A stretch of DNA of 64,000 bases, taken from Phytophthora hibernalis. Lineage: Eukaryota > Oomycota > Peronosporomycetes > Peronosporales > Peronosporaceae. The position numbers were made by a program, and so were the translations under genes. Below are positions 1 through 11,989 of this stretch, one piece after another; positions within the stretch are counted from its first letter, which is position 1, and the number at the start of each line of letters is the position of its first letter. Below the pieces are notes generated by a model. It was given only the letters and a program-made list of their open reading frames with translations. It made no database searches and was not told the origin of the DNA. The stretch spans positions 124,001 through 188,000 of the forward strand of contig JAAKBF010000024.1 of assembly GCA_012656075.1 (NCBI GenBank), written 5' to 3'.

Positions 1-36
1 GTACACAGTCGAGTCGCTATTTCCTGTTGTCTATGA

Positions 37-1373
37 AAAGGGGATTCCACCGACAGCGCCAAAATTTCAAACTGCTCATGCACTGTCAAATACTTCGGCG
101 GATGTTCAAAAACCAAATCGGGAGCGAAGAAAACAACAAAATGGACGAAACCCAGAGAGAAATCTCACTTCCCGACTCGCAACTCTCAATCCCAACTTGA
201 TGCAGCTCATAGCGCACTGGCAAACGCTACTCGCACGTTCAAGCTGCAGCTATCGATGACTGAGACTGACAATAAAAAGCTGTCACAACGGAATTCTCGT
301 TTGAAGAACCAACTCTCGGTGGCAACTGCTGATCTGCAACGTGCTAACACCGAAATGGCTAAGCTAAAAACTGAAAACGAGTTGTACGCTGCCAAACTAC
401 CACGATTGCAGGCTGAGTTACTAGAGGAAACATCGCAGGTGGACGAAACTCAAGCGCAATCGGTACAAACGCAGATGATTTTGACGCAGCTCAAAGCTCG
501 GTCACATGTGCTTCAAACAAGAAATCTGTCAGTAGAAGCTCAAAACAACAAACTGACGCAGCAATTGCGAGAGTGCCAGCAGCAACTGAAGCGCAAAGTG
601 GCAGCATTACAGCAGCAAAGTGAGAAGGCGAGCAAAATGGAGTCCGACATGGGCGAGCTCAGAACCACACACGGACAAGAAAAACTAGAATGGAAAAGCC
701 GAATGACAAATGCGTCGCAGCGCTTCGAGTGCGAAAAAAACTCGAAGCTGAATGGAAATCCAAAGAGAGAAAAGACTTGCGTGAGGCGAAGGAGAGAGCA
801 GAGAAGGCGATTAAGAAGTGGCGAATAGCAGAATCCTCCGCTGCGAAGCTAGAGGATGAACTCAAGCACCACAAGCACGAGCTCTCATCCGCAAACGACA
901 CGATTCAGCGACAAGTGAATGAAATACGGACGCTTGAATCTCTACTACGCAAAGCACACCGCACCGAAGCCACGCTCCGTAACGACATGGCTGCGTGCAA
1001 GGCCAAGCTGCGCACGTTCCAAGAGGAAAAGAGGCGTCGAGTGGCACATCCTGTTGCAGTTCCAACCCGACGTCGACGACTGGAGCAGCAAATTCCCATC
1101 GAACTGCTGCTGCCTCTAAGCGACAGCAGCGATGACGAAGATGACAATCAAAAGAGCAAATACTGCGACCACTGCCTCACTTCAACCAAACCAGAGTCAC
1201 CTATCTACGCCGCAACCTGCGCCAATTGTCCAGAGCTCCAAGACCATCTGCACCAACTGCGCAATGAATTACGTCGTGTGCGTGCTCTCCACAACACAGA
1301 GCTGCACGCACAGGCCTCCATTCTCGATGCATTGCTACACCAAAAACGGCAACTTGCAGTGACACCAATGTAG
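37..1373 (+). CDS. Coiled-coil protein, 5' end uncertain, frame break
   Basis: Two overlapping reading frames together read as one long coiled coil rich in E, K, Q, R and A, so a structural or scaffold role is likely, but no family is recognised. The first frame is open from base 37 and already reads as coiled coil (SQSQLDAAHSALANATRTF) before its first ATG at 256, so the true start lies upstream or in another frame. The frame changes at a run of seven A at 734-740: the sense passes from RFECEK into KKLEAEWKSK of the second frame. Another frame to the left (2-190) also looks coding, so a second break near 180-195 is possible. The C-terminal part carries an acidic patch (SDSSDDEDD), a CDHC...CANC cysteine pair resembling a small zinc site, and a last short coiled coil before the TAG at 1371. 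GRP170 follows on the same strand about 190 bp downstream. Confidence 0.55.
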
Positions 1374-1560
1374 CCATCTCGCCACGTCAGCAAATCCAAA
1401 CTCCGTTCTCTTGATTGGCCAAAATATATTCACTTGCTTTCAGTAAGCAAGTACAAGCCACGTGTCGTTCGTTGCCTTTTGGCCGTCCGTCCGTCGGATC
1501 CATTCCGCATTCCGCATCGTAGAAGACAAGACCATCACTCTTCGTTTCCGCGTGCAGCCA

Positions 1561-4239
1561 TGAGGACCGTTCGCATGCTGCTGTTTGCGCTGCTGGGCGC
1601 TGGGCTGCTGGCCGCCTCCGTGGTGGACGCCATCGTGGCCGGCGTGGACCTGGGCGGCGAGTTCTTCAAGATCGCGCTCGTCAAGCCCGGTACGCCCTTC
1701 GAGATCGTCACAAACGTGCACAGCAAGCGCAAGACGGAGACGATGGTGGCTTTCGACGGCGACGAGCGTCTCTACGGCGCAGACGCCGCCACTGTGGGCG
1801 TGCGCAGGCCACAGACGGCCTACTCGCAGATCCGCCGGCTGCTGGGCACGACGCTGAGCGACCCACAGGTCTCGGCGCTGCTGGACGAGGAGCACTTCCC
1901 GTACGAGCTCGTGCAGAACGCCTCGCGCGGCGGTACTATCTCGCTCAAGCACGGGAAGGACCAGACGTTCCAGGCCGAGGAGCTCGTGGCTATGGTCTTT
2001 GCCCACGCGAGACAGATCACCAACACGTTCGCGGAGGCGTCTGTGAAGGACTGGGTGCTCACGGTGCCCACGTACTATTCGCAGGCGCAGCGACAAGCGC
2101 TGCTGGACGCGGCCGAGATTTCGGGCGTGCGCGTGCTCTCACTCATTAACGAGAACACGGCCGCGGCGCTGCAGCTGGCTGTACACGCGAGCTACGACCC
2201 GGAGGACAAGCCCAAGAAGATCCTGTTCTACAACTTGGGGTCCACATCGCTGCAGGTGAGCGTCGCCGAGTTTTCCAGTCAGGTCGTGCCTGACGGATTT
2301 AAGAAGAACAAGACCATCTCGACCTTCGAGACGATCAGCAATGCCTGGGATGAGTCGCTTGGAGGCGCCAAGTTCGACTTGCGGCTTGCGGAGTACCTGG
2401 CCACCGAGTTCAGTGAGAAGGTCGGCGAGGACATCCGCAAGGTGGCCCGCCCGATGGCGAAGATTCGTGCTCAGGCCAAAAAGACCAAGACGGTGCTGTC
2501 GGCCAACGAGGAGATCCCCGTGGTCATGCAAAGTCTGCACAAGGACATTGACTTTTCACGTCCATGACGCGGTCCAAGCTCGAGGAGCTCTCGGCTGACC
2601 TGTTCGAGCGCACTCTCAAGCCTGTCGAGGTGGCTCTGGAGAAGGCTGGCCTGACGGTCGCTGACATTGACGAGATCGAGCTGGTTGGCGGTGGCGTGCG
2701 CATGCCTAGGATCCAGCAGCAGCTTTTGGAGTTCTTCGAGGGCAAGGACCTGGGCGTGCACCTGAACGGTGACGAGGCTATGGCTCTTGGTGCTGCGTTC
2801 CGTGCCGCTAACCTGAGTAACTCGTTCCGTGTTCGCCAGGTGGGCATGACTGACATTGCGTCGTACCCAATTGGCGTGCGGCTTGTGGATTTGTCTGCTG
2901 TCGAGCCCAAGGACAATGACAACAACGACGATGAGTTGGAGACGAAGCAGTGGATGAAGCGTGCGGCGCTGTTCTCAGAGTCGCACCGTCTTGGTCTGCG
3001 CAAGTCGGTGTCTTTCTCGCACTCGAGCGATGTTTCTTGCACATTCCGCTACGACAAGCCGTCGATGCTGCCCGTTGGCGTTAGCGTGCAGATTGGCAAG
3101 TTCAACATTACTGGTGTCGAGAAGTTTGCCGCACGCATGGCGGACAAAAACCTTGGCGAGCCTAAGGTCACTCTTTCATTTGAGCTGGACAGCAACGGTA
3201 TTGCTCAGATTGCCAAGGCTGAGGCCACGCTGGAAGAGGAGGTCGAAGTTGAGGTGGAAGTGAAGAAGGAGAAGAAGAGTAAGAAGTCTAAGAAGGAGGA
3301 CGGCAGTGCTGACAGCAGCAAGGCTGGTGACGAGGAGGAGGCTGAGGAAGAGGAAGATCCCGTGAAGGAGACTAGAAAGGAGATGCAGACGAAGACGCAT
3401 CGTGAGAAGCTGAAGTGGTGCGCGCGTACGAGACGCGCGAGCCCGAAGAAGGCATGAGCGTGTTGCCTATGAGTGAAACCATCAAGACAGAGTCGATGCG
3501 CATGCTGAACGAGATGGAGAAGGCTGACAACAAGCGCGCTGCTAACCTTGAGGCCAAGAACAGCCTTGAGACCTTTATTTACAAGGGGCATGACGCTCTG
3601 TCCGCTCAGGAAAGCCAGATTGAGGAGGTGACGGTGCCGGAACAAGTCGAGTCGCTGCAGACAAAGCTGGAGGAGACTGAGGAGTGGCTGTACGAGGACG
3701 GTGACAAGGTAGATGCTGCTGAATACAAGAAGAAGATGGACGCGCTGGACTCGGACCTCGGAGCCATCCTTTTCCGTGTGGCGGAGAAGAAGGAACTGCC
3801 AATCGCTATCAACACTGCTCAGGAGTACGCCTTTAGCACGCGCGAGCTCATGAATGAGTGGAGCACGAGCAAGCCGCAGGTGACGGAAGAAGAGCGCAGT
3901 GATGTCGCTGAGAAGCTCGACGAGCTGGAGGCGTGGTTGACCGAGTCGGCAGCGTCGCAGAAGGCCGCGCCCACACACGAAAAGCCCGTGGTCACATCTG
4001 CGGACGTTGCCAAGAAGGTGCAGAGTGTCAAGAAGTTCGTCGCTATCCTCGCGAAGCGGCCGAAGCCGCAGCCGGTGAAGACTGACAAGAACGACACCGA
4101 GAAGGACGGATCCAAGGTTGAGGAAGAGACCTCGTCCAAGGAAGCCGACACCGAGAAGACTGAGGCCGAGAAGGAGACTGAGGCCGAGAAGGAGACTGAG
4201 GAGGAGGAGAAGCCTGTCGACGAGAAGGATGAATTGTAG
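1561..4239 (+). CDS. GRP170/HYOU1-type ER Hsp70 chaperone (two frame breaks)
   Basis: This is an ER-lumenal large Hsp70 (GRP170, Lhs1, HYOU1), a nucleotide-exchange factor and holdase for BiP. The ATG at 1561 opens a signal peptide (MRTVRMLLFALLGAGLLAAS) followed at once by the ATPase start IVAGVDLGGEFFKIALVKPG. The nucleotide-binding domain runs to about residue 390, followed by the substrate-binding region, an acidic/lysine-rich loop typical of GRP170 (residues about 560-620), a helical lid and a last acidic stretch. The protein ends in KDEL, the ER retrieval signal, which settles the location. The protein sense crosses two frame breaks: at TTTT 2553-2556 (before TRSKLEEL) and at about 3410-3420 (before VVRAYETREP). 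No residues appear lost at either, so sequencing indels are likelier than a pseudogene. Total length, about 890 residues, fits the family. The next gene is convergent, 71 bp away. Confidence 0.9.
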
Positions 4240-4309
4240 AAAAGACACAAACCCTCGCAAGGACTTATCAAACTAAAGAAACGTATTAATACGTCTTGCA
4301 TCCTATACG

Positions 4310-5230
4310 CTATCGTTCTGCACAATAGCCATTTGTCTTCTCGCGCGCTAGGTAGTCGCTCTTCGAAATTGGTACGAAGCCATTCACGAAATCCACATAC
4401 AGCGCCACCATAGCCTTCGGGTCCAGCTGCAGCCACGACACGAACGGCACCGACTTGACCACATTCTCAAACACATCCAAGCTTTCCACCTTGCGATATC
4501 GTCGCAGCAAGACGCCTTTACCCTGCGGTTTATACTGCACCAACTCAATTCCTTCGCCGCTCTGCGCCGGGCACTGGAAGTAGCGATTCACTCGTTGTCG
4601 GTCCACTTTGCCGTGCATGGACGTCATCTTGTAGAACACATCTTCGCGTGTGGGCTGGAACCTCTTGTCCCACACCAACTCGCTGTAGAGCGAGTAGAGC
4701 GCAAAGCGACCAGAGTTCGGGATGAAGTTGACGTTGTCGTCGTTGGCAATCGGCTGCGTGAACGTCTCGACAAACTGCGCAATGACAATAGCAATGCGGT
4801 GCGGCTGCGATGACGACGGATGTCTGGCAATGGTTGTAGCGATGGTTGCAGCCTCGTCAACCTCGGATGCTGAACTGCTAGTACTGAGTCTCCTTCGCTT
4901 GGAACTTGACGCTAACGTCATTAGGCTCTGCGGTGGCGTCACTCCCGCTGTGACCAGTCTATTAATAGCGGGCGACACGTCCACCGACGTGTCCACCTCG
5001 ACATCTTCGTCCTCTTCCTGCAGCACCAGTGTATAATGCTGCCCATTGGGTATCGTGGAGGACACAGGCACGACGTCTCCATCCCCATCTCTCAGCAGAA
5101 ACTGCGCGTCTCGAGGCAGATGCAGCTGAAAGCGGATGGCCTTTTCCACCTGACCGTCCGACGTGCGTTCGTACCAGCAGATCCGACGAGCGGCACCGCC
5201 GCTAACCGCGACGTACACGTTGATCTTCAT
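4310..5230 (-). CDS. Unknown protein with possible ubiquitin-like N terminus
   Basis: An intact frame of 306 codons from the ATG at 5230 (MKINVYVAVSGG); an in-frame ATG farther upstream reads AT-rich intergenic sequence and was not chosen. The first 80 residues (INVYVAVSGG..., IRFQLHLPRDAQFLL, HYTLVLQEEDED) look like a small beta-grasp or adaptor module, followed by an acidic serine-rich linker. The C-terminal half is folded-looking (FALYSLYSELVWDKRFQPTR, KVDRQRVNRYFQC, VPFVSWLQLDPKAMVALYVD). I do not recognise a family and assign no function. It is convergent with the GRP170 gene and 109 bp downstream of the next minus-strand gene. Confidence 0.7.
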   Translation of the reverse strand: MKINVYVAVSGGAARRICWYERTSDGQVEKAIRFQLHLPRDAQFLLRDGDGDVVPVSSTIPNGQHYTLVLQEEDEDVEVDTSVDVSPAINRLVTAGVTPPQSLMTLASSSKRRRLSTSSSASEVDEAATIATTIARHPSSSQPHRIAIVIAQFVETFTQPIANDDNVNFIPNSGRFALYSLYSELVWDKRFQPTREDVFYKMTSMHGKVDRQRVNRYFQCPAQSGEGIELVQYKPQGKGVLLRRYRKVESLDVFENVVKSVPFVSWLQLDPKAMVALYVDFVNGFVPISKSDYLAREKTNGYCAER

Positions 5231-5338
5231 GAAATGTTTTTCAAAATTTAATAATTCAAACCAAAACGGAATTTTGCCCAATAATATTGGACACCAATAT
5301 TAGCTTGAAGACAATAATTAATTGAGCACATGGCTACA

Positions 5339-7232
5339 CTACAATTCGCACTCCATCGCCGCAAGGTACGCTGCCCAGGACTTTCCTCGCGTGCGTCCCC
5401 TATTCGAGCGCGTGGACACCTCTTCCACGTCGAACATGTCCAGGTTGAGGCGCGAGCTGCGGTGAGACGTGACATACGCGCTCTCATCAGTCTCGCGCGG
5501 CACCAACGGGGGTCGGTAGCTAGATGTACGCGAACGAGTACGAGCCTTTAGCAGCTTCTGTCGCTGCTTGGCGAGTTTAACGAGCGACGCGACCATCTCG
5601 GTCGTACGTGGACTGTCGACGCATGGCGCGTCGACCAAGTCGAGCGGTGAGTCCTCAAGAGACGACGGAGTCTGTAGCATCGCTAACGGGGAACTCGGTA
5701 CCCGTGGACGCTTCACCTCTGGCTCAGAGGTTGGCGACTTCGCACCTTTGGACGGAGAGAGGCGTGTACCATCCGAGAGACTGATCTTTCGCGTTCGGGT
5801 GCAGCTGAGACGTCTGGCTGCACTGCTGGACCTTCGGTGTCGCTGACCTGCTGGAACAGGTCGAAATACAGTCACCACAGGCTTGCTGTGCTCGACTTTC
5901 AGGTTTTGGACCCTGGCAGCAGTGGGTTTGGAAGTGATACTGCTGCGACGCAACGGAGCGATACCGCTTGGTCGTGATGCAGGCGCTGCCGGCTTTCGGC
6001 GTTGGAGACGAGTGCCAACAGGACGCGGTGGCGGGATCACGACGCTGACTTGTCGTTTACGATTAAGTCCATACCCCGCTGCGATGTCAGCTGGAACAGG
6101 TTTGAGTGCTGACCCCTCTGCGATTTTGAATTCTGGAGGTGCGATGGCAGCGGCGGCTGTCGCTGCTGTAGGAGAAGTGGGCGCGTTAGCAAACCTTTTC
6201 CACGCCGATTCTTGCTCGGGTGGCTGGTGCTTGAAAAGTTGTTGCTGCTCTTCGATAACGTCCGCGTCGAAGAAGGACCCAGAGTTCGAAGGAGCCTTGG
6301 ATGAGGCTAGCGTGTGGGACCGGTTCAGCTTCATGCCGCTCTTGTTCTTACGTTGGTCTTCCATTGCCGCCCGAAGAGCCTCCGTCCACTGCAGATACTC
6401 CTTGGCATCTCTCGCGCGGCAAGTGAGGGTACGGCGTCGTCCAACCGGTCCAACACTGCCGTAGAAGATGCTGAACTCGAATCGGGTGCTCAGCATACCA
6501 TCTTCACCCCAAACGAATTCAACCGGATCGCGAGGGTCGTCTAGGTCGATTCGTTCTCGACGTGCGTGACCCATTAGCGACCGGTGACAAAATGCCAGCG
6601 AGTAGTGGTGCGTCTTGTTAGGCCGCGCCATCGTGGTTAGCTTCTCGATATCATCATCGTCTCCCGAGTCGTCCGAGTCGTCTTCACAACCATCGAAGTG
6701 CGATTCCTCGTCTTCGCTTAAGTTGGTAGTCGTGGTGACCATCAGCTGCAGTGCCGCCGGTTTCCAGAGTAGCTTGCACGAGCGCACACGGAGACTTCCA
6801 GCGCAAACCATTGCTTGGCTCACCACTCTTCTGCTCTCCTGGCTGGTCGTCGACACCTTGCTGGTCTGAGGTCGTTGCAAATATTTGCGCTTGGACATCG
6901 ACCCTGACGCAGCGCTTTGAATCGCGCTGTTCACTCCACTTACACCAGCATTGCTCACAGATGCAAATCGACTCGTCGAACGCACCCGGAAGTCAGGCAG
7001 CGGCATCGTGAGGTTCTCTTTGTCGTCGAGGAGCCGAATTCGGTAATAACCGCCGAGAACGGCCAGCCGTGGGAGCAGTTAGCGCAGAGATCACTTGCAG
7101 TTTTTGAGGCCGACACGTACGTTGCACCTTCCCACTGAAAAAGTCAAGGGATGCAACGAGGCATGATCTCCGATCTTGCACCATGAGATGCTTCCTGAAT
7201 TTGGTGAAGACAGCCGTGGCCGCACGCTTCAA
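5339..7232 (-). CDS. PH-like domain protein with long basic disordered tail
   Basis: The main frame (7006 down to 5339) encodes about 555 residues. The stretch around residues 130-225 has the closing features of a pleckstrin-homology domain: RRTLTCRARDAKEYLQWTEAL, a strand then an amphipathic helix with the near-invariant Trp. After that come several hundred residues rich in S, R, P and K (SRPSGIAPLRRSSI and similar), probably disordered and phosphorylated. Sense continues upstream of 7006 without a stop (LGGYYRIRLLDDKENL) and joins, across a frame break near 7084, an N-terminal piece starting with an ATG at 7232 (MKRAATAVFTKFRKHLMVQD). I therefore place the start at 7232; a short intron is the alternative. 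A membrane-phosphoinositide or scaffold role is inference from the PH-like fold only. Confidence 0.6.
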
Positions 7233-7883
7233 TCTGTCGAGCTCAGCCGAGCTTAAGGAGTAACGTAACGTGCGCTAGCATTCTTGAAGCACAAGGGGCG
7301 CCCAGCGGACTTCGTTGGACGGAATTGCGGTGAATCTGAGGCCATGGACTGCGCTTGATGTTACACATTCGACGGCGGAAGTAAAATTGGTGTCTCTGTG
7401 GATGATTTGCCGTTCGGTCTCAAGACGTCATGACCCGATATCAGGCCTCGCGGCTGCAACCGAAATACCCAGCGAATATTCGTGGCAAAGTGTTTTGCCT
7501 GTCGTGATAAGAGACTTAGTCTTCGGTATCAGACTCGGCGGTAAGTCCAGCAAGTCATTGGCTAGTTGGGCAGGATGCCCACGAAATCGTCCGGAAACTC
7601 GACTGAACTCTTAAAGCCTAATGTGGCTTTCTTGCATCCCCAGACAAACACTAACACTTTGGTCAGCTGATAGTCGTAAGTCAATCGACAGGTTCACCCC
7701 GAGACAACTGCGGCCGCCGACAGGAAACCAAGCTTATCTTCTCGAGAGAAAAACCGTGAGGAGCAGTTTATTTGCATCGAAATGGGAGTATTCAAAGCAC
7801 TTGTCTCCATTTCAAACGTTAAATCATTTAAATTGGCTGTAGATGAACGGATGAGGCGCGCTCACTCTTTCTTGCCTAGACAA
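7233..7883. other. Intergenic, no gene seen
   Basis: About 650 bp between two minus-strand genes. Short open frames on the plus strand (around 7315-7614 and 7621-7842) have no recognisable domain or codon pattern and are left out. Expected contents are the 3' UTR of the CorA gene and the promoter of the PH-like gene; no clear core promoter motif was found. Confidence 0.5.
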
Positions 7884-9661
7884 CTACAGCCACTTCTTGT
7901 AGAACTTGAAGTACGAAATAGTCCCGGTAGCGATGGTGGACACGACGCCCCACCAGATCATGTACCCGTTCTCGTACTGCAGCTCAGGCATGTTCACGAA
8001 ATTCATACCATAGAGGCCAGTGAGGAACTGCGCTGGTAGGAACACGGTGGCCACGAGTGTCAGCGTGTAGCTCACTTCACTCTGCTGGGCGTGCCGGGCG
8101 TTGTGAAAGTCGTCTACTAGGCTGCGACAGCGGTCCAGGAGACGATCGCAAGTCTCATCGACGACCGTCACATGGTCCTGAACGTCACGAAAATACCTCA
8201 ATGTCTCGCCCTCGAAGTCGTCAGATTCCATGAGCTGCGTGATCATTTCGCGCAGTGGCTTGCACAACAGCTTGAGTCCTTTGATTTCCTTTGAGCACTT
8301 CGCGAGGCGATCGGCGTCAAAGTTTCGCGGGTCATGACGGAGGAGGCGAGACAGCATCGCTACCTTGGCCCCGAACGTGTGTGCAATAGGCGATAGTTCG
8401 TCGACGCACACGTCCACGATCGAATAAACCAGGAACGTTGTGCCGCTCTGCCGTACCTTCGAGTACGAGGTGTCCAGCCGTTGTTTCAATGTCGGCCACA
8501 AAGTACTCGGCGATTCCTGAATACTGATAACCACATTGTCCATGATATACAGACTGAGCTGTTCAGGTGGTGCCATGATGCGGCCCATCGCGAGTTCATC
8601 AAGCCTGCTTTCCAGCTCCGCCTTACCCATGCTCTCAAAGGGGACACGCTGTTATCTCGGACATACAGCGACGCGCGATACATGCTCTGGTACTCCAACG
8701 CCTTCTTTAAATCACGGGCGTGAACCGTTTGAAGGACCAACGACGAGTGTTCATCATAGTGTTCATATTTGGGCCGTTCAAGATCCGCATCCAGCGTGTC
8801 CTCCACCGCAAGCGGATGCAAACGGTAGCGCACAGCCAACCGTCTCATCATGAGTGGGTCCGTTCCTTCCGCGTTGATCCATCGTACACTGGCCCAATTC
8901 GGTCGTCTCGAGTACATGAACTTCTCCACGCCTTCAATCGGGTACGCGCTCCGGATCCGATCGGGCGAGTACTCAATCGATCCCAACCTCGCTACGGGCG
9001 ATACTCCGCCGTACATCTTGGCGTACTCCTATTCAACGCCCTCACAAACTCAGGACTAAAGAGTTGCGCCAGTTTGATCTCCTGAATTGCGTACAGAAAC
9101 TCCTCGTACGTGATGCCGCCGCTCTTGTCGTCGTCCACCTGTCCGATGAAGGCCTTGAATTGCTCCTCGTCTTCACACGAGATGCCCATGGCCTGCAACC
9201 CGCGTCGAAACCCGTCATACGACACCATTCCAGCCTCTGTCACCACGTAAAAACTTGAACATTAGATGCAAAAACTAGCAGAATAATACTAGAATCCCTT
9301 TCTCACCATTAGGCTGGAAGAGCGAGAAGAGCTTCGTGAGCTTGGCGTTCGTGAGGTCGTAGTGCGGGTCCATCAGGTCCAATTGGTCTGTTTCCTCCGC
9401 GACGCCCGCGCCCTCCGACCAGTCCAGAGGGTGCGAGTCGCGCGCACGGGACACGAGACTTAGCAGGTTCATGCCGTGCAGCGTCGGCAGCTCCGGGAGA
9501 GGCTTCTCGGGCGTCAACGACGTGAGCGCGCGACATGGTTGACGGGTGGCAAAGCGGCGCGTGGACAAATGGAAAGGAGAAAGCGAATGTAGAGGGGACA
9601 AGGAGCGATGGAAGACGCGCGCGGAGACGGCGGAGCGCCGGAGCAGTGGCAGCATCATCAA
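7884..9661 (-). CDS. Mitochondrial CorA/Mrs2-type Mg2+ channel with EF-hand
   Basis: The gene starts at 9661 with a serine/arginine-rich, acid-poor N terminus (MMMLPLLRRSAVSARVFHRS) typical of a mitochondrial transit peptide. After a 70-nt intron (9237-9306) comes an EF-hand pair region with a canonical calcium loop, VDDDKSGGITYEEF. The CorA domain follows: SVRWINAEGTD, then HPLAVEDTLD, long helices, then two membrane segments with the signature YGMNF at the end of the first (FLPAQFLTGLYGMNFVNMPE) and IWWGVVSTIATGTISYF as the second. It should form a pentameric Mg2+ channel of the inner mitochondrial membrane. Two frame breaks interrupt it: near 9005-9030 and at GGGG 8640-8643 (CCCC on the coding strand). 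Sense continues across both. The EF-hand suggests calcium control of Mg2+ uptake, which is inference. Confidence 0.88.
9237..9306 (-). other. Spliceosomal intron in the CorA gene
   Basis: On the minus strand the exon ends ...CCTAATG, the intron begins GTGAGA and ends GTGACAG, and the next exon starts AGGCTGG. Splicing restores the frame exactly (PNEAGMVSYDG). At 70 nt it has the usual oomycete intron size. Confidence 0.85.
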
Positions 9662-9994
9662 TTGGTCGTTGTGGCAAAAGGGACTAGCAGATACTCACGA
9701 TTTGTCAACATTGCTGCGACTTTGTGAAATATGACGTTTAGAAGTTCTAACGTTAACGTCATATTTCGCCGACTTCACCCCTATCGCTTCTACGATCGAC
9801 TCTAGAGCAGACCGCATACAGCTGCACTCGTGCTCGGGTACCCTCGACCAAGATTGCCACCCAGCGATTTTTCCGCTTGAAGAGTGCCGTGGTCTCATGT
9901 CACGCAACATAACAACTTCAACAGCACGTATCGCGCAACATAACAACTTCAACGTATGCGTTGCCTGATTAACGCTGAGCACTGATGGCATGAT
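9662..9994. repeat. Intergenic with GCAACATAACAACTTCAAC repeats
   Basis: No gene seen. Two near-identical copies of the 19-mer GCAACATAACAACTTCAAC lie at about 9904-9955. The same word recurs around 19205-19280, and related forms occur near 13240 and 14790, so it belongs to a dispersed repeat family of this locus. Confidence 0.6.
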
Positions 9995-11151
9995 GGTACT
10001 CATATTACCGCCTCGGTTGTCAAGCAGTTTTTGATTGCTAGAGTGCTGTTTGACTGCGATTTCGGGTGTTCGGCAGTGAGGTAAAGCTGGGCTAAGCAGA
10101 GCTACTTGCTTATCGAAAGAATGTGGGCGTCTACAGCCGTATTTATTTACCCACTACGGCAGGTGTCGCTCAGAAACAAGAAGAGTGGTCACCGTCTTCT
10201 TGGTGCAAAGCGACAGCGAAGGCGAGAAGCAAGAGTTTCGATCGTTGGCTCCGGCTTCGTACTCATAGACCCAACAGAGAGCTCCCAGACTGCTTACCTC
10301 GCTGCAGCTGTAACTTTAGTTTGCTAGCCAGTAGTGGCCATGACTAACACCTCAGACAGTGCCTACCGGTAGCTCGCAAAGCTTGCTACCGTACATGTAT
10401 CCAGAAATTGGCTTCACAACGAAAGACTGCAGTAGCGAATGTGAGAGAAGCATAAATGGTGCCAGCTTGTTCGTGTTGCACCGGTATCCAGAGCGCTCTA
10501 TGCTGGTAATACTTTTGTAGGGGTTCGACGCTGGTCGCTGTTGCCTTGATGCCTGCTTGTAGCAGACCAGAAACGTGGTGTATATTTGGCCTCGATGTGA
10601 GATCCTGCCAGCAACGTACTGCAAAGAGATCTGGTGTCCATTAGGAACCAACGGCTCGAGATGATTCCAACGGCGGTTTGGCGCAGACGAACGGCTCAGA
10701 AGGTGGTCGCCGCGACGGTCGCGAGCCTCAGCAAGCGTCTTGTGCCTTCGTCACCTGCCATCGAGTCTTGGCCCGTTACTCGCGTCACGAGCTGCTATAT
10801 CTGCACTGGAGTTGCCACATCAACCTGTCGCCGTGCTTGCCGCCGTCCGTTCAGCGCCTCGCAATCTCCTCCACGCTACGAATCCAAAGCTTGCGAAACT
10901 TTTTGCGACGGTCATGATTGCCTGCGACTGCTGTTCAAGCTACGATTCCAAAGCTTGCGAACCCCTATTGCAACGGCCATGATTGACTGCGTCTGTTGCT
11001 AGTCCTTGCTCTCATGGCAACAGCTACTGACATGTGAAGCTTAGGATACTGTACCAATCTTTATATGACCATTATTACGCTCTGCTTACAAACTGTGTAC
11101 GACTTCATCCGTCGTTCTTACGCACTATCTCCATCTACTTGGGTCTCCAGT

Positions 11152-11989
11152 CTACTGTGCCGTGGGCTCCATCTCTAGGAACTCCACCAGTTCCTCTGCT
11201 GTGGGTCTCCTTGCCGGGTCCACACTCAGCAACCTGTCCAGCAACGCAACCGTAGAGCGGGAGATGCTGTCCGAGAGCCCCCACGAGTCGAGAACCTTGG
11301 CCACGCCCAGCTCACAGAAGGCACAGAAGGCCTTGTTGCCTCTGGCTGCCATGGTCGTGAGCGGCGAGCCCGTGAGCAGGATGAAGAGCATGATGCCGAG
11401 CGACCACATGTCGGCGGCCAGCGCGTCGTACGGCTGCTGGGCCACGACCTCTGGCGCCATGTAGTAGGCCTTCCCCACGGCTTCTCCTGCGCCTCGCTGC
11501 GGCGCGTCCGTGCTGAGTCCAAAGTCTCCGAGTTTGCACACGTCGCGGCAGTAGAAGACGTTCTCGAGCGACAGGTCGCGGTGCGCGATGCCGTGCGCGT
11601 GCAGGAAGCGCAGGCCGCTGGCGCACTGGGCGAACAGCTGCAACGCGCGCGTCTCCGGCAGGCGGTTCTGGGCGCGCGCTCCAGCAGGTCCCACAGGTCG
11701 CCGCCCGCGCAAAAGTCCATGACGACGCACCACGTGTCCTGGCCCTGCAGGAACTCGCCGCGGAAGCGCACCACGTTGGCGTGCGGCGGCAGCGTCATGA
11801 GGCGCGCGATCACGCGGCGCTCGCTCCACGGGTTGTCCATGTTGGGGTTGCGGCGCAGAGCCGCCACGGCGCGCGCGAGCGACACCTGCTTGATGGCCAC
11901 CAGCTCGGCGCCGTCTCGTAGAGCGCCACGGGGCCGTACAGCGCGTCGTTGAGTGGGCGGCGCAGACGGAACCGGTCGGCGAAGAGCAT
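11152..11989 (-). pseudogene. Small protein kinase, copy A (two frame breaks)
   Basis: A minimal Ser/Thr-type kinase of about 278 residues starting MLFADRFRLRRPLND at 11989. Visible motifs: VAIK lysine, HRDLSLEN catalytic loop (HRDLKPEN in most kinases), DFGLST, YYMAPEVV, and DMWSLGIMLFILLTG. The glycine-rich loop is degenerate (DALYGPVALYED). Two single-base losses shift the frame, one near 11914 (after ALYE) and one near 11667 (after ERAP). The inverted copy A' is intact at both places but broken at two others, so the two copies complement each other. The ATG is preceded by TCACTCTAGTCACTCACTC on the coding strand, which resembles an oomycete initiator. Marked as pseudogene because the frame as given is broken; sequencing indels could equally explain it. 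Confidence 0.75.

Noticed and set aside
1440..2096. Long minus-strand open frame opposite the GRP170 gene
   Set aside because: Shadow of a GC-rich coding strand; the plus strand has clear Hsp70 sense.
7315..7842. Two short plus-strand frames
   Set aside because: No recognisable motif and no coding bias; treated as intergenic.
10352..10651. Frame conserved in both arms of the inverted duplication
   Set aside because: Conservation follows from the recent duplication; no domain, start context or length in favour of a gene.
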